64,000 nucleotides of DNA. It comes from Zygnema cylindricum (Eukaryota > Streptophyta > Zygnematophyceae > Zygnematales > Zygnemataceae). Shown one piece after another: positions 34,697 to 45,610 of this stretch. The stretch is taken from the NCBI GenBank assembly GCA_037447655.1, contig JBBHKE010002610.1, positions 62,001-126,000 of the forward strand. The letters run 5' to 3'. Under the pieces are notes generated by a model. That model did not search any database. It had not been told where the DNA came from and was given only the letters and a program-made list of their open reading frames with translations. Numbering within the stretch: position 1 is the first letter of the stretch; every line of letters begins with the position of its first letter. A program made the translations under genes and the position numbers.

Positions 34697-35744
34697 TGCA
34701 ATTCTGTGTCCTCTATTGGACCACAGAATACAGGAAGCCTCTAGATAGTATTTAACTAACCCACTTTAAGCCACAACCACTGCTGCCCAAGAAGGCAAAC
34801 TGACAATTTGACTGGACCCCTGTGTAGCCTGGACTCCCCTGAGTCTGTAGAAAAAAGAATCACTGAAAACGGCCAACCAGGCGATAAGTTATAGGGTGGC
34901 AAAGATGCCAATTTATACAAACTCTCTGAGAGAGAGGACTATCTACCTAAATTTTCCTAAGTCCTAGTTTTTCCTAATTCCCTCTCACAGCTCCTATCTA
35001 CTGCCTGTACGAACCAATCACAAAACTGTATAGTACTAGAAAGTACTACTGCCGATGTACTTTCTGTACGGCCTCTGTACGACAAGGCCATTAGTGGACG
35101 CGTGTATACTTTCCACTCATCCGTACGTTCCTCGGAATTCCCGCGACCGAATGATGTCTCCCCACTTGGCGCCAGGTGATGCCACGTCACTAAATGCCAA
35201 AGTGACCACTCCGGGATTTCGGCGATGATGTGCGCCGTTGGATTATATGCGAAACGTAATCTTGGCCGGAATAAATACTTGCGCGATATTTGTTCCGATG
35301 TAGAAATAAAATGCGTGGTATCCGTTTTGAATTAGCGTCGTACGACGTACTTTATAAAACTGTATATATGTACGCCGTAAACAGTTTTAGTTAAATGAAC
35401 TTTATCCTTTCGAACTAAATATATATCTATCACATACCATAGCACTTAGCATTGGTCCTAGTCTATTAGGATAAAGCTGACCGCTACCGGTCGATTTGAC
35501 GAACCGCAGGTACCGGGATCAAATCTCTGGTCCGTCAAGTATATTTTTAGTAACCTACTAAAAATAGCTGTCTGTTGAACTAAGGCAGCCATGGATCAAC
35601 CTCTCTCTCTTTCCTTCAGTGACTACAACAAGTATGGGGGCTAGAGAGCGGAGGTGGAGGCAGGCTGTCCGTCCTTTTTCTTTTTCCTTTCATAAAACCA
35701 TATTTAAACCTAGAAAATACTCTAGAAATCTATAAATTTCAACA
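34697..35744 (-). mobile_element. 3' LTR of element A
   Basis: It is a 1048-bp copy with the same ends as the 5' LTR. The tRNA-like module is at 35452-35540 (GGATAAAGC and GGGATCAAATC). GTAC-containing repeats lie near 35020-35090. Confidence 0.95.
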
Positions 35745-35757
35745 CTCCCCTTATTTT

Positions 35758-36312
35758 CTAGTCTAATTTTAATTTTTCTTTCAACCCCCATTTTTCCCGA
35801 CAATATTTTAGTTTAGGAGAGGGCACAGGTTTGGTCATCATGTCAGCCACCATTTCTTCATCAGGTCTATACACAAGATTTAGAATTTTATTTTCAACTT
35901 TTTCTCTTACGAAGCTTAATCTTATGTCCATATGTTTTGCTTTGAAATGGTGTTTTGGATTGGCTGCAATTGCAATTGCAGCTTGGTTATCGCAAAAGAT
36001 TTCATGCACTCCCTCCTTCATAAATCCCAGTTCTTGTAACAATGATTTCACCCACATTAGTTCTTTTACAGCAGAACACGACGCCATATACTCAGCCTCC
36101 ATAGTAGACTGAGCAACCACCTTTTGTTGCTTACTGCTTCAACAGCAAGCACCTTCCCCCACATACAAAACATATCCAGAAGTGCATCTTCTCATAGGTG
36201 CATCCCCATAACTGGCGTCACTCCAAGTGGTGATATCAGTATGCTCCCCTCCCAAATGCAACCATAACTCTCTAGTTCCCACCAGATATCTCATGACTTG
36301 CTTCGCTGCCTC
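35758..36312 (-). pseudogene. element A RNase H, after the TGA stop
   Basis: This continues the polyprotein frame of 36313-40107. A TGA replaces the Trp of DWEAAK found in sister copies, and a second TGA (about 36137) replaces the Trp of CCWSSK. RNase H motifs are TTWSDASYGDAP (about 36215), QSTMEAEYMA (from 36117), CDNQAAIAIA and KHMDIRLSFVREKV. The frame closes at TAG inside the purine tract just before the LTR. Without read-through the enzyme would lack RNase H. Both changes are G to A in the coding strand. Confidence 0.85.
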
Positions 36313-39300
36313 TCAATCTCTCTTCCTAGGATCATTAAGACTCCTACTGAGTACTCCAACTGCTGCCGCTATGTCCGGCCTGGTACAGTTCATAAAATAG
36401 ATTAAGCTTCCTACGACCTGTCTATAAGGAATAGACTTCATGAACTCTCTCTCCTCTAGACTCATCTGATCGTCTAAGATCATCACTCCTCCTTCTACAC
36501 TCCCATCACTTACTTTTTTCAAGTCCATGGGAGTGGTACAACTGTTAGCATTTTCCATCTGGAATTTCTCAAGCATATTACCTATTGCTTCTTTCTGAGT
36601 AAGTCTGATAATCTTCTTCCCTCTATCTCTCTCCATTTGGATCCCCAAAATATATTTTGCCTCCCCTAAATCCTTCATATCAAATCTGCCCCTAAGATCT
36701 TTCTTTAGCCTATTGATATTATCTAAAGACTTACTTAACACAAGCAGATCATCCACATAAATTGCAATAAAAATGACACCATTCTCATCTTCAAACATAT
36801 AGATAGAATGGTCAGAGCTGATCCGGATGTATCCCAGATCGGTGAGAAACTCATCTAGTTTCTTGTTCCACTGTCGCGGAGCCTGTTTCAGTCCATATAA
36901 GGACTTTATGAGCCTGCACACTTTGCTCTCTTCTCCTTCTTCCACAAACCCCTCGGGTTGCCTCATAAAAATTTCTTCCTCTAACTCACCATTAAGAAAA
37001 GCAGTCTTAATATCCATCTGGTGAATTTCCATGTCTTCCGCTGCGGCCAGACTGAGGAGAATCCTTACCGATGGGAACCGAACAACTAGAGCAAAGGTCT
37101 CCTCATAGTCAATCCCCTCTTTTTGGGTGAACCCCTTTGCTACCAATCGAGCCTTATACCTCTCAATTGTATTATCTGGGTTCAGTTTTAGTTTAAATAC
37201 CCATTTACATCCAATAGGTTTTCTGTCTGGAGGGCAATCCGCTAGTTCCCAAGTATTTGCTTCCATGATAGAAGCCATCTCATCATTTATGGCTCTAATC
37301 CATCTTTCTTTCTCTGGACTATTCACTGCCTCTAAGTAAGACTGAGGCTCATCTGGGTGAGATAGCTTAGTTACCTTATGGGCAGCTTGTTTTTCCTGTA
37401 TCCTTTTGCTGCTCCTCCTTCCTCCCTCAAACTCCGAAGCTGGAATGGATGGAAGTCTTGGATTTCTTCTCACTATCTCATCGGCTCCATTGTCCATAAA
37501 AACCGTATCTTGTCCTGCTTCTTCCATCTCCTCGAAGTCCATAGGAGTATGTGAGGTTTCCGGTGAGTCTCCTGTATCTTCGATCTCCCTTGAATCTGTA
37601 ATCACAGTTTCACTCATGTCTTTTTCGGGAACGACTGAGTTCTCCTCACTTTCGGACTCAAATCTGATCCTTATCTTCTTTGTATATTTGAAGGGGTCAA
37701 ATGACTTCCCTTCATCCATGACAACTAAGTGTTTGACCAGAATGATATCTTTCTTTGCTAAGTCATAGACTCTATATCGCTTAACATCCTCATCATATCC
37801 CACAAAGTATCCAGGTTTTCCCTTAGCATCTAGTTTCCAGTTTTTCCTATCCGTGTCAAGACTGTAAACTTGGCTACCAAATACTTTAAGGTGTGAGATA
37901 TCTGGTTTCCTTCCAACCCATCTCTCATAAGGTGTCACTCCCTTTACAGCTGAGGTAAGGACTCTATTTTTAATATAGTTGGCACAGTTCATTGCCTCTG
38001 CCCAAAATCTCTTTCCTATTTTCTTGTCTGCCAACATACTACATGCACTATCTCCTAGTGTTCGATTCAACCTCTCAGCTACCCCATTTTGTTCCGGGTT
38101 ATATGGTACAGTTTTCTGGTGTTGCACTCCCTCATCTCTCAGATATTCCTCAAACTGGTTAGAGGTATATTCCCCCCCATTATCACTCCTTATCCTCTTA
38201 ATAGGGGTTTCATGCAACTTCTCACTCCAAGCTTTATATTCTTTGAAGTAAGTGGATGCTTCAGACTTATTTTTCAGAAAGTAGACTCTAGAGTATCTAG
38301 ACCAATCATCAGTTATTGTCATCATAAACCTCTTTCCTCCAACCGAAGGTACTTTTGCAGGTCCCCAAATATCTGTGTGGACCAAATCTAACACTTTCTC
38401 ACCTCTATATGTGGCGGCTTTGGGAAAGGGAAGTCTGTGAGCCTTACCTTGAGCACAACCACTACAATCATCCATTATTTCATTATCCCCAAACTGAATG
38501 CCATCTACTACCCCAAGCTTTTTCATTTCCCTTAACCTATCAAAATGCACATGCCTCAAACGTTTATGCCAAATCATCACTTTAGGAACACCAACATAGT
38601 AAGCATTCTTCTTTTCGTTACTCAAGTTAAGCCTAAACATTCCTTGGCTACCTTTATCTGTTGTGAAGTAAACTTCATTCCCATACTTAGCTGTAAAGAC
38701 TCCCTTCCTGGTGAAGGTATCAAACTCTTTGTCATCTAACACAGACGTAGAGACAAGATTTTTACTCAACTGAGGAATGTAAAGTACATCTGAGAATGTA
38801 AGTATAGAGGTCTTACCCTCCACTAAGACTTTCAGATCTACTGATCCCACTAGATCTGTAGTAACCACTCTCCCATCCCCATACTCTATCTCTACAGTAG
38901 GAATCTTTCGTAGCTTAGTGAAGAGTTCTTTATCACGGCACATATGCATGGATGCACCTGAGTCGATGATCCATCCTTCCTGTGGAGCTTCCCGAATTGC
39001 TCCAAGGGCACACTTCTGCCTCCGAGGGATCTCCTTCTCCTCCAGACTCTCGTCAAGAAGAAGCTCCCCATCCTCCTCAGATGACTCATCCTCGATTTCT
39101 CCTGACACTTTTGTAACCACAAGTGCCTTTTTCTTCCCTCGGGAAGAACCCCCTCCACGGTTTTCTTGGAGCCTCAGCTCTGACAACTTGACACAATCTG
39201 CAATAAAGTGTCCCGGCTTTTTGCAATAATGACAAAGACCCTTTGGGGGCCTTTGTCCCCCAGAATTATCTCTTTCCCCTCTATAAGGTTTCTTCGGATC

Positions 39301-40107
39301 CTTCCCCCATCGGTCCCCTCCTGCTGCTAGAGCTTGAATGCTCTTTCCTCCTCCCCTAATCTCCATTGTGTTTTCCTGCACAAGTATCATCCTGACTACT
39401 GTGTTCCATTTCCATGAACTATCAGGCATTCCTTGTACTCGGTACACTATGTTTTCGAACTCATCTGGTAATTTCATGATAAGGGTGTTAACTTTCATTT
39501 TCATTGTACCTGTCCACCCGGCACTTTCCATTTCCATATACAAACAAGAAAGATCATTACAGTAATCTAACATCTTTCCTCCTTTGTAAGTGTAACTCAA
39601 TAGCTTTTGCTCAGCCAACTGGAGCTCCTGAATAGTTCCAGCTCTATAAATCTCCACCAAACTCTCCCACAATTGCTCTGCCTTGTAAATGTGAAGATGA
39701 GGAGTGGCCAAACCTTGAGTGAGGTGCCTCAAAATGAAGTTCTTGGCAGCCATGTTTACATCCTCCCACATTTGAGTATCGTTCTCCACGGTCTTCACAA
39801 TTGCCGCTCCCGATACTGTGGCAATAGGAGTAAGGGGTGTCTCCTTCCCTTTCCCCTTTTCAGACACACTGATGTCCCCATCATCTGCCTCCTCCGCCGA
39901 GGCAGCCGTTGTTGCAGGAAACCTTACTCCCCCAAATCCTGGTGGAGTTCCTGAAGGTGGAAGTTTCACTTGTCCACTAACGATACCCCAGTATCGTTTT
40001 TCACACAAAGCTCCCATCATCATGGCTTCCCAATAGATGAACCCAGATCCATTGAAGGTGGGCACCCTAGAGGGTGGGCCCATAACCTGCAATTCTGTGT
40101 CCTCCAT
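36313..40107 (-). CDS. element A Gag-Pol polyprotein, open to RNase H
   Basis: This is 1264 codons without a stop. The first ATG (40107) lies in the LTR; the likely start is the ATG in the primer site at 40083 (residue 9, MGPPSRVPTFNG), as in element I. Domains: gag about 1-330 with zinc knuckle C292-C295-H300-C305; protease D382-S-G; pre-integrase and zinc domain H514, H519, C548, C551; integrase catalytic D579, D642, E678 (DD35E); acidic linker about 810-890; RT about 945-1200 with YVDD at 1117-1120. It would make virus-like particles, copy RNA to DNA and insert it. RNase H is cut by TGA. This is the only near-intact polyprotein in the window. Confidence 0.95.
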   Translation of the reverse strand: MEDTELQVMGPPSRVPTFNGSGFIYWEAMMMGALCEKRYWGIVSGQVKLPPSGTPPGFGGVRFPATTAASAEEADDGDISVSEKGKGKETPLTPIATVSGAAIVKTVENDTQMWEDVNMAAKNFILRHLTQGLATPHLHIYKAEQLWESLVEIYRAGTIQELQLAEQKLLSYTYKGGKMLDYCNDLSCLYMEMESAGWTGTMKMKVNTLIMKLPDEFENIVYRVQGMPDSSWKWNTVVRMILVQENTMEIRGGGKSIQALAAGGDRWGKDPKKPYRGERDNSGGQRPPKGLCHYCKKPGHFIADCVKLSELRLQENRGGGSSRGKKKALVVTKVSGEIEDESSEEDGELLLDESLEEKEIPRRQKCALGAIREAPQEGWIIDSGASMHMCRDKELFTKLRKIPTVEIEYGDGRVVTTDLVGSVDLKVLVEGKTSILTFSDVLYIPQLSKNLVSTSVLDDKEFDTFTRKGVFTAKYGNEVYFTTDKGSQGMFRLNLSNEKKNAYYVGVPKVMIWHKRLRHVHFDRLREMKKLGVVDGIQFGDNEIMDDCSGCAQGKAHRLPFPKAATYRGEKVLDLVHTDIWGPAKVPSVGGKRFMMTITDDWSRYSRVYFLKNKSEASTYFKEYKAWSEKLHETPIKRIRSDNGGEYTSNQFEEYLRDEGVQHQKTVPYNPEQNGVAERLNRTLGDSACSMLADKKIGKRFWAEAMNCANYIKNRVLTSAVKGVTPYERWVGRKPDISHLKVFGSQVYSLDTDRKNWKLDAKGKPGYFVGYDEDVKRYRVYDLAKKDIILVKHLVVMDEGKSFDPFKYTKKIRIRFESESEENSVVPEKDMSETVITDSREIEDTGDSPETSHTPMDFEEMEEAGQDTVFMDNGADEIVRRNPRLPSIPASEFEGGRRSSKRIQEKQAAHKVTKLSHPDEPQSYLEAVNSPEKERWIRAINDEMASIMEANTWELADCPPDRKPIGCKWVFKLKLNPDNTIERYKARLVAKGFTQKEGIDYEETFALVVRFPSVRILLSLAAAEDMEIHQMDIKTAFLNGELEEEIFMRQPEGFVEEGEESKVCRLIKSLYGLKQAPRQWNKKLDEFLTDLGYIRISSDHSIYMFEDENGVIFIAIYVDDLLVLSKSLDNINRLKKDLRGRFDMKDLGEAKYILGIQMERDRGKKIIRLTQKEAIGNMLEKFQMENANSCTTPMDLKKVSDGSVEGGVMILDDQMSLEEREFMKSIPYRQVVGSLIYFMNCTRPDIAAAVGVLSRSLNDPRKRD
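40073..40087 (-). promoter_or_regulatory. half-tRNA primer-binding site of A, overlapping the gag start
   Basis: GGTTATGGGCCCACC follows the 5' LTR without spacer. All 15 bases complement the anticodon arm of plant-type initiator tRNA-Met. The ATG (40083-40081), opposite the CAU anticodon, is in frame with gag. Confidence 0.85.
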
Positions 40108-41135
40108 TGGACCATAGAATACAGGAAGCCTCTAGATAGTATTTAACTAACCCACTTTAAGCCACAACCACTGCTGCCCAAGAAGGCAAACTGACAATTT
40201 GACTGCACCCCTGTGTAGCCTGGACTCCCCTGAGTCCGTAGAAAAAAGAATCACTGAAAACGGCCAACCAGACGATAAGTTATAGGGTGGCAAAGATGCC
40301 AATTTATACAAACTCTCTGAGAGAGAGGACTATCTACCTAAATTTTCCTAAGTCCTAGTTTTTCCTAATTCCCTCTCACAGCTCCTATCTACTGCCTGTA
40401 CGAACCAATCACAAAACTGTATAGTACTAGAAAGTACTACTGCCGATGTACTTTCTGTACGGCCTCTGTACAACAAGGCCATTAGTGGACGCGTGTATAC
40501 TTTCCACTCATCCGTACGTTCCTCGGAATTCCCGCGACCGAATGATGTCTCCCCACGTGGCGCCAGGTGATGCCACGTCACTAAATGCCAAAGTGACCAC
40601 TCCGGGATTTCGGCGATGATGTGCGCCGTTGGATTATATGCGAAACGTAATCTTGGCCGGAATAAATACTTGCGCGATATTTGTTCCGATGTAGAAATAA
40701 AATGCGTGGTATCCGTTTTGAATTAGCGTCGTACGACGTACTTTATAAAACTGTATATATGTACGCCGTAAACAGTTTTAGTTAAATGAACTTTATCCTT
40801 TCGAACTAAATATATATCTATCACATACCATAGCACTTAGCATTGGTCCTAGTCTATTAGGATAAAGCTGACCGCTACCGGTCGATTTGACGAACCGCAG
40901 GTACCGGGATCAAATCTCTGGTCCGTCAAGTATATTTTTAGTAACCTACTAAAAATAGCTGTCTGTTGAACTAAGGCAGCCATGGATCAACCTCTCTCTC
41001 TTTCCTTCAGTGACTACAACAAGTATGGGGGCTAGAGAGCGGAGGTGGAGGCAGGCTGTCCGTCCTTTTTCTTTTTCCTTTCATAAAACCATATTTAAAC
41101 CTAGAAAATACTCTAGAAATCTATAAATTTCAACA
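40088..41135 (-). mobile_element. 5' LTR of element A
   Basis: It pairs with 34697-35744. It includes an in-frame ATG eight codons before the primer-site ATG, and the tRNA-like module at 40843-40931. Promoter and start of element transcription are expected here, but I could not pick a TATA box with confidence. Confidence 0.95.
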
Positions 41136-41140
41136 TTATA

Positions 41141-41715
41141 ACCGTGATATTATGTTTAATGTTGTCCCCTTTCAAATACCTTTACGAATATTATTTGCAA
41201 ACAACATGGAACTATCTTCCACTCTCGTTGGACAGGTGCATTTTAATACCGGTTCGCACCCTTCTCGTTCAATAATATTGGACAAAGTTTATTTTGTCCT
41301 TGACCTCAAAAACATCTTTTTTCAGCTTGTTCGGATTTACGCCATGGGAGTTTTGGCACCATTACTGAATCTTATGTTCGATTCTTATCTTCTAATAGAG
41401 ATCTCATAGAGAGTGGAACTCGGCTAGGAAATCTCTATATTTTAGATTTTTTTAATGATGTCGCTCATGCTTTTTTAGCTCATTCTCCCTCTTCTTCCTC
41501 TTTTCTCACATGGCATCTTCGATTTGGCAACCTTAATGGTGGTATCCTAGCTTTTCTTAATAAAGGGCTTGTACTTAAAATAACTCCATTTAATGAGAAC
41601 AAGATTGACTTTTGTCATGGATGTATTCTTGGAAAAATGCCTCCCTTACCTTTTCTTTCTTCTTATTCTAACTCTTTGGCCCATATTGATCTCATTCATA
41701 GTGATGTATGCGTTA
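41141..41715 (+). pseudogene. element E, part 3: pre-integrase
   Basis: After the TTATA duplication the E frame resumes (MFNVVPFQIPLRILFANNME). Later frames give LTWHLRFGNLNGGILAFL, CHGCILGKM and AHIDLIHSDVC, i.e. the integrase zinc domain and the first catalytic Asp. Stops occur. It is interrupted at 41716 by the C-family LTR; the remainder is not in the window. Confidence 0.75.
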
Positions 41716-42661
41716 TGATGTTCTACGACCACTCGAGCAGGTGGAGCAGCAGCAGTAGTAGTAGAAGTGGACATAATTCACTTATATAAGCTTATCAAAA
41801 ATCCTACCAAACAGTTGTTTTCTACAGCTCACCAAATCTTACATAAAGGTCTAAACTGCTTCAAACTATATCACAATATAGAATATCACAAATACTGACA
41901 ACTCCCAAATTTTCAACCCAATTGATTCAACATACACTAAGATATGCAACTCAAAATTTTCCCAAAAAAAGTTTGCAAATTACACAGTCTGGAAATATAG
42001 ATACTTAGAATGTTCTACATCCTAAGTCTTATATTCTACACTCAGTTGTCCTACTTCATAGTGTTGTACTGCCGACACAAGTGTCCCTAAGAGATACGTC
42101 CAAAGAACTAAACTTCCACTAAGGTCAAGTGCTTCTAATCACGCTAAAACTAATCAATCACTAGACACTCAATATTACTGAGAATCCTATACAGGTGATT
42201 TGTTCAAATACTTCTCGCCGGCTTAGTGACACTTGTTTGGACACGTCCATCTGGCTGTTGTAGAGCAACTGTTAGCGAGTCACTTGTTTATCCTCTTATG
42301 GATCTCGTCCGTTGACTTGATTCATATCAACCGCACTGCGCAGTTCAATTGTTAATTATATTCAAATATTTGTAGCTTCGTCGCAGTTGCGTTGTCCTAT
42401 ACCAAATAAGCCGCAGCTGCGTTTTGTCTTGTTGCGTCACAAATGTGTTTTCTGTACAGATCCTATCAAAGATTACCGCAACTGCGCTTGTCACGTCAGC
42501 GTCGTTGTGCGTTGTTCCACTCTATGTGTGACACATACATGTTGGTGTCAGTACCAATCCAAAACCTTCACTGTGTTTTAGAAGACGACGCGTGTCCCTA
42601 TAGATCTATATTTCCACCGTCCTACTAATTTGCTGAGACTAAAATCTTTCCAAAACCAACA
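41716..42661 (-). mobile_element. C1 3' LTR, left border of the C array
   Basis: It is 946 bp with ends TGATGTTCTACGACC and CCAAAACCAACA, followed by the purine tract (CTCCCCTAAAGC on plus). The flank CGTTA (41711-41715) is the candidate target duplication. Near the left end the Ser/Thr ATG leader (minus) is present, as in the LTR at 1-307. GCAGCTGCG-like and GCAGTTGCG motifs recur. Confidence 0.8.
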
Positions 42662-44339
42662 CTCCCCTAAAGCTTTAGACTCAGTATCCCGACGCAGTTG
42701 CGATGACGAACTAACGCAACATCGCAGCATAGCAATGCAGCATTGCAGCATAGCAACATAGCAATTTAGCAGGTCACCCTGTCCCACTACATTTTAATGT
42801 TAGATTATCGCAGCATGGTAGTATAGCATTGCAGCAATTCAGCTATTCACTTAATCTCACTGGGCCCCTACAATACTTCAGCTTAGGAGTAGGAAGAGCT
42901 TTAGTGAGCATACCAACAATCATTTTGCATCTGACAAATAACATAATTTAATCTCTCTAGAGAACAATTTTTCTCTTACAAAGTGTAATCTTACATCCAT
43001 GTGCTTGCTTATGAAGTTGTGACCCGGGTTAGAAGCAATGGCAATGGCAGCCTGGTTATCACACCAGATCACCTGTGGACCAACCTGCATGTATCCCAAT
43101 TCAAGAAACATGGATTTCACCCATAAGAGTTCTTTGAGGGCCGAGCTCACTACCATATATTCTAACTCCATCGTCGATTGTGCCGTGACCTTTTGAAGTT
43201 TGCTGCTCCAACAACAAGTATCGTTCCCAATTTGTAGAACAAATCTTGTGGTGGATTTTTCGGCTTGGCATGTCGCCATAGCTTGCATCACTCCATGTTT
43301 GCAGTTCACTTTTCCTCCGCCTAGTGTGAGTTTGAGGTCTTTAGTTCTTGCCAAGTATTTTAAAAATCTTCTTGCTGCATCACGGTTAGATTTCCTCAAA
43401 TTATCTAGACTTTTGCTTAGTACCCCAACTGCAGCAGCAATGTCAATACTGGTACAGTTCATGAAATATATTAAACCTCCCACTATCTGTCTGTAAGGTA
43501 TCATTGTCATAGGATCATCCTCGCCTGACTCAAAAATTTCACTGACAATAACACCTGGTTCTGTTTCTTCCCTCTCTAATTTATGTCGAAACTCCATTAG
43601 TGTTACACCTCCTTTTGCCCCCTGCATTCCATATTCATCTAACATGTTTCCAATAGCCTCCTTTAGAGTCAATTTTATTAATCTTCTTTTTCTGTCCCTC
43701 TCTACCTGGATACCCAAAATATATTTTGCCTCACCGAGGTCTTTCATCTCGAACCGTGAGTTTAAAGCAATTTTAATATTGTTGATTGCAGCCATTGATT
43801 TGCTAACTAATAGTAAATCATCTACATAGATCGCTACATAGACTATTCCATCCTCACATTTTAAAACATAGAAAGAGTGATCATAACTTATCATTTAAAT
43901 TGTAGGCTAGTTAAGAATTCATCAAGTTTTGGATTCCTTTGCCTAGGGGCCTGTTTTAGGCCGTACAAAGATTTTAGCAGTTTGCATACTAAGTGCTCTT
44001 TTCCTAGTTCTGCATACATTTCAGGTTGCTCCATTAGAGATAGCAAAATCCTAACTGTCGGAAATCTTACAACAAGAGAAAATGTTTATTCAAAATCAAT
44101 TATTTCTTTTTGATTATACCCCTTTGCCACAAGTCTAGCCTTATATCGTTTAATGGTATTATCTGGATTTACCTTCACCTTGAATACTCATTTACTGCCG
44201 ATCGCTTTTGATCCGGAGGAAGGTCCAAAAGCTCCCATGTCTGAGCCTCCATGATCGACTTCATTTCATCGTTTTCCGCCTTGATCCAATGATTTCGCTC
44301 CGGTGATGAGAAGGCTTCGCGGATGGTTACATCGCCCAT
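42662..44339 (-). pseudogene. C1 reverse transcriptase and RNase H
   Basis: Read leftward from 44339: TIREAFSSPERNHWIKA, a broken stretch, then the ORF 43894-42920 with YVDDLLLVSKS, FEMKDLGEAKYILGIQ, NCTSIDIAAAVGVLS, RNase H QSTMELEYM, WCDNQAAIAIA and KHMDVRLHFVREKL. It ends TKALPTPKLKYCRG before the purine tract. YVDD is intact. The upstream part is lost or displaced by the B insertion (compare 50939). Confidence 0.85.
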
Positions 44340-44688
44340 TGTACCTTCTTGTACTATATAGTGTTCCTATTGGACTAGTGTTTAGTAGTAGGTAGTCGTG
44401 AGTAGGCAGACCAAGACTTAGTAATATTTCGGTACCACTCTCTAAGAGAGCTTGTAACTATAAAGGTCACCTTTGACCTGCCATAACATACTGCTCAAGG
44501 GAGCAAATTCAGTGATTCTTTTTGCGTTTAACTCAGGGGAGTCTTGTCCTTACAGGGGTGAAGGTGGTCATAATAATTTTGTGCTTGGGCGGCGCTTATT
44601 CAGTGGGAAAGTGGAAGGGGCAAATATTATCCTAGAGGCTTTACATAGGCTGCTCATTCTGTGGGTCAATGGAGACCACATAATTTCA
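44340..44688 (+). mobile_element. partial LTR abutting the B 5' LTR
   Basis: It matches the last third of the B LTR (TTGTACCTTCTTGTACT onward, then GAGCAAATTCAGTGATTC) and ends TAATTTCA, an LTR end. It is directly followed by the B 5' LTR, so two LTR ends lie in tandem here. It marks the left breakpoint against C1. Confidence 0.75.
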
Positions 44689-45610
44689 GTCTCTTGTAAC
44701 CTTACTGCATCCCTCATACTTGTCGTAGTCACTGAGGACCTGCAAGCAGCCATGGCTGCCTCTAGCAGCTAAAGAGACATGCAGATCACTAATATTGTTT
44801 TTACAAAACATAGTCTGCCAGTTGTGGGAATTGATTCAACGACCTCTGGATGACCGCCATACAGAATAGCCATGCGCCTTATCCAATAGGTCTTAGAAGA
44901 GCGATGCACATATATGACGCAATTGTTATTTAAGAATATACGGCACCGGATATTCCCTTTAAAACAAATTACGCGACATATCGGTTCGCACGAAATCAGA
45001 CCGCACGAAATATCCGAATCTACATGTAATTTCGATGGACGAAATCAAATGTTCGGATCTGATCGAACAGCTCACAGTGGAGCCGGAATGCCGAAATAGA
45101 AGTTTGGCGGTTTGCGGACCAGATGTCGGCGGATGACACGTGGCAACATATGGTTGGACAACGGATATCATGGGAGGAGCAACTACGGCTCCGGAACTGA
45201 CACGCGTCAGCGGACCGGCCATGCCGTACTATGGCCATACAAGAAGTACACCGGTACTTGTACCTTCTTGTACTTTACTGTCATATGATTGGTCGAGTAT
45301 CTTAGTAATAAGTTTAGAGAGATAGCTTAGGACTTAGAATATTTTTGGGTTTTCAGCCTCTCTCCCAGAGTGCACCTGTATTTATGGACCAACTTTGGTC
45401 AGCCATAACTTAATGCTCAGGTGAGCAAATTCAGTCATTCTTTTTGCTGCCGACTCAGGGGAGTCTAGGCTACGCAAGGGTGTAGTCGGTCAGAGATTTT
45501 GCGTCCTAGGGTGGGAATTATTAATTTTCAAGGTCAAAAGTGCATATACTATCCTACAGGCTTCACATAAGCTGGACATTCTGTGTACCAATGGAGGTCA
45601 CATAATTACA

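Larger units (their letters stand above)
34697..41135 (-). mobile_element. element A: complete young copia retrotransposon
   Basis: This is 6439 bp: 3' LTR at 34697-35744, 5' LTR at 40088-41135, both 1048 bp and with only about seven differences seen by eye. LTR ends are TGCAATTC and TTTCAACA on plus. TTATA duplicates flank it (34692-34696 and 41136-41140). A purine tract (AAATAAGGGGAG on minus) precedes the 3' LTR and the half-tRNA primer site follows the 5' LTR. The interior encodes one polyprotein with two TGA stops in RNase H. It is inserted in the protease region of element E. Confidence 0.97.

Noticed and set aside
10619-36330. TGA read as Trp (alternative genetic code)
   Set aside because: TGA replaces Trp in A and D, but TAA and TAG also interrupt the same kinds of genes, and intact frames use TGG for Trp. 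Mutation explains it better.
44340-44688. Independent solo LTR with its own duplication
   Set aside because: The left part is missing and no duplication flanks it. It is treated as a fragment at the B/C1 breakpoint.
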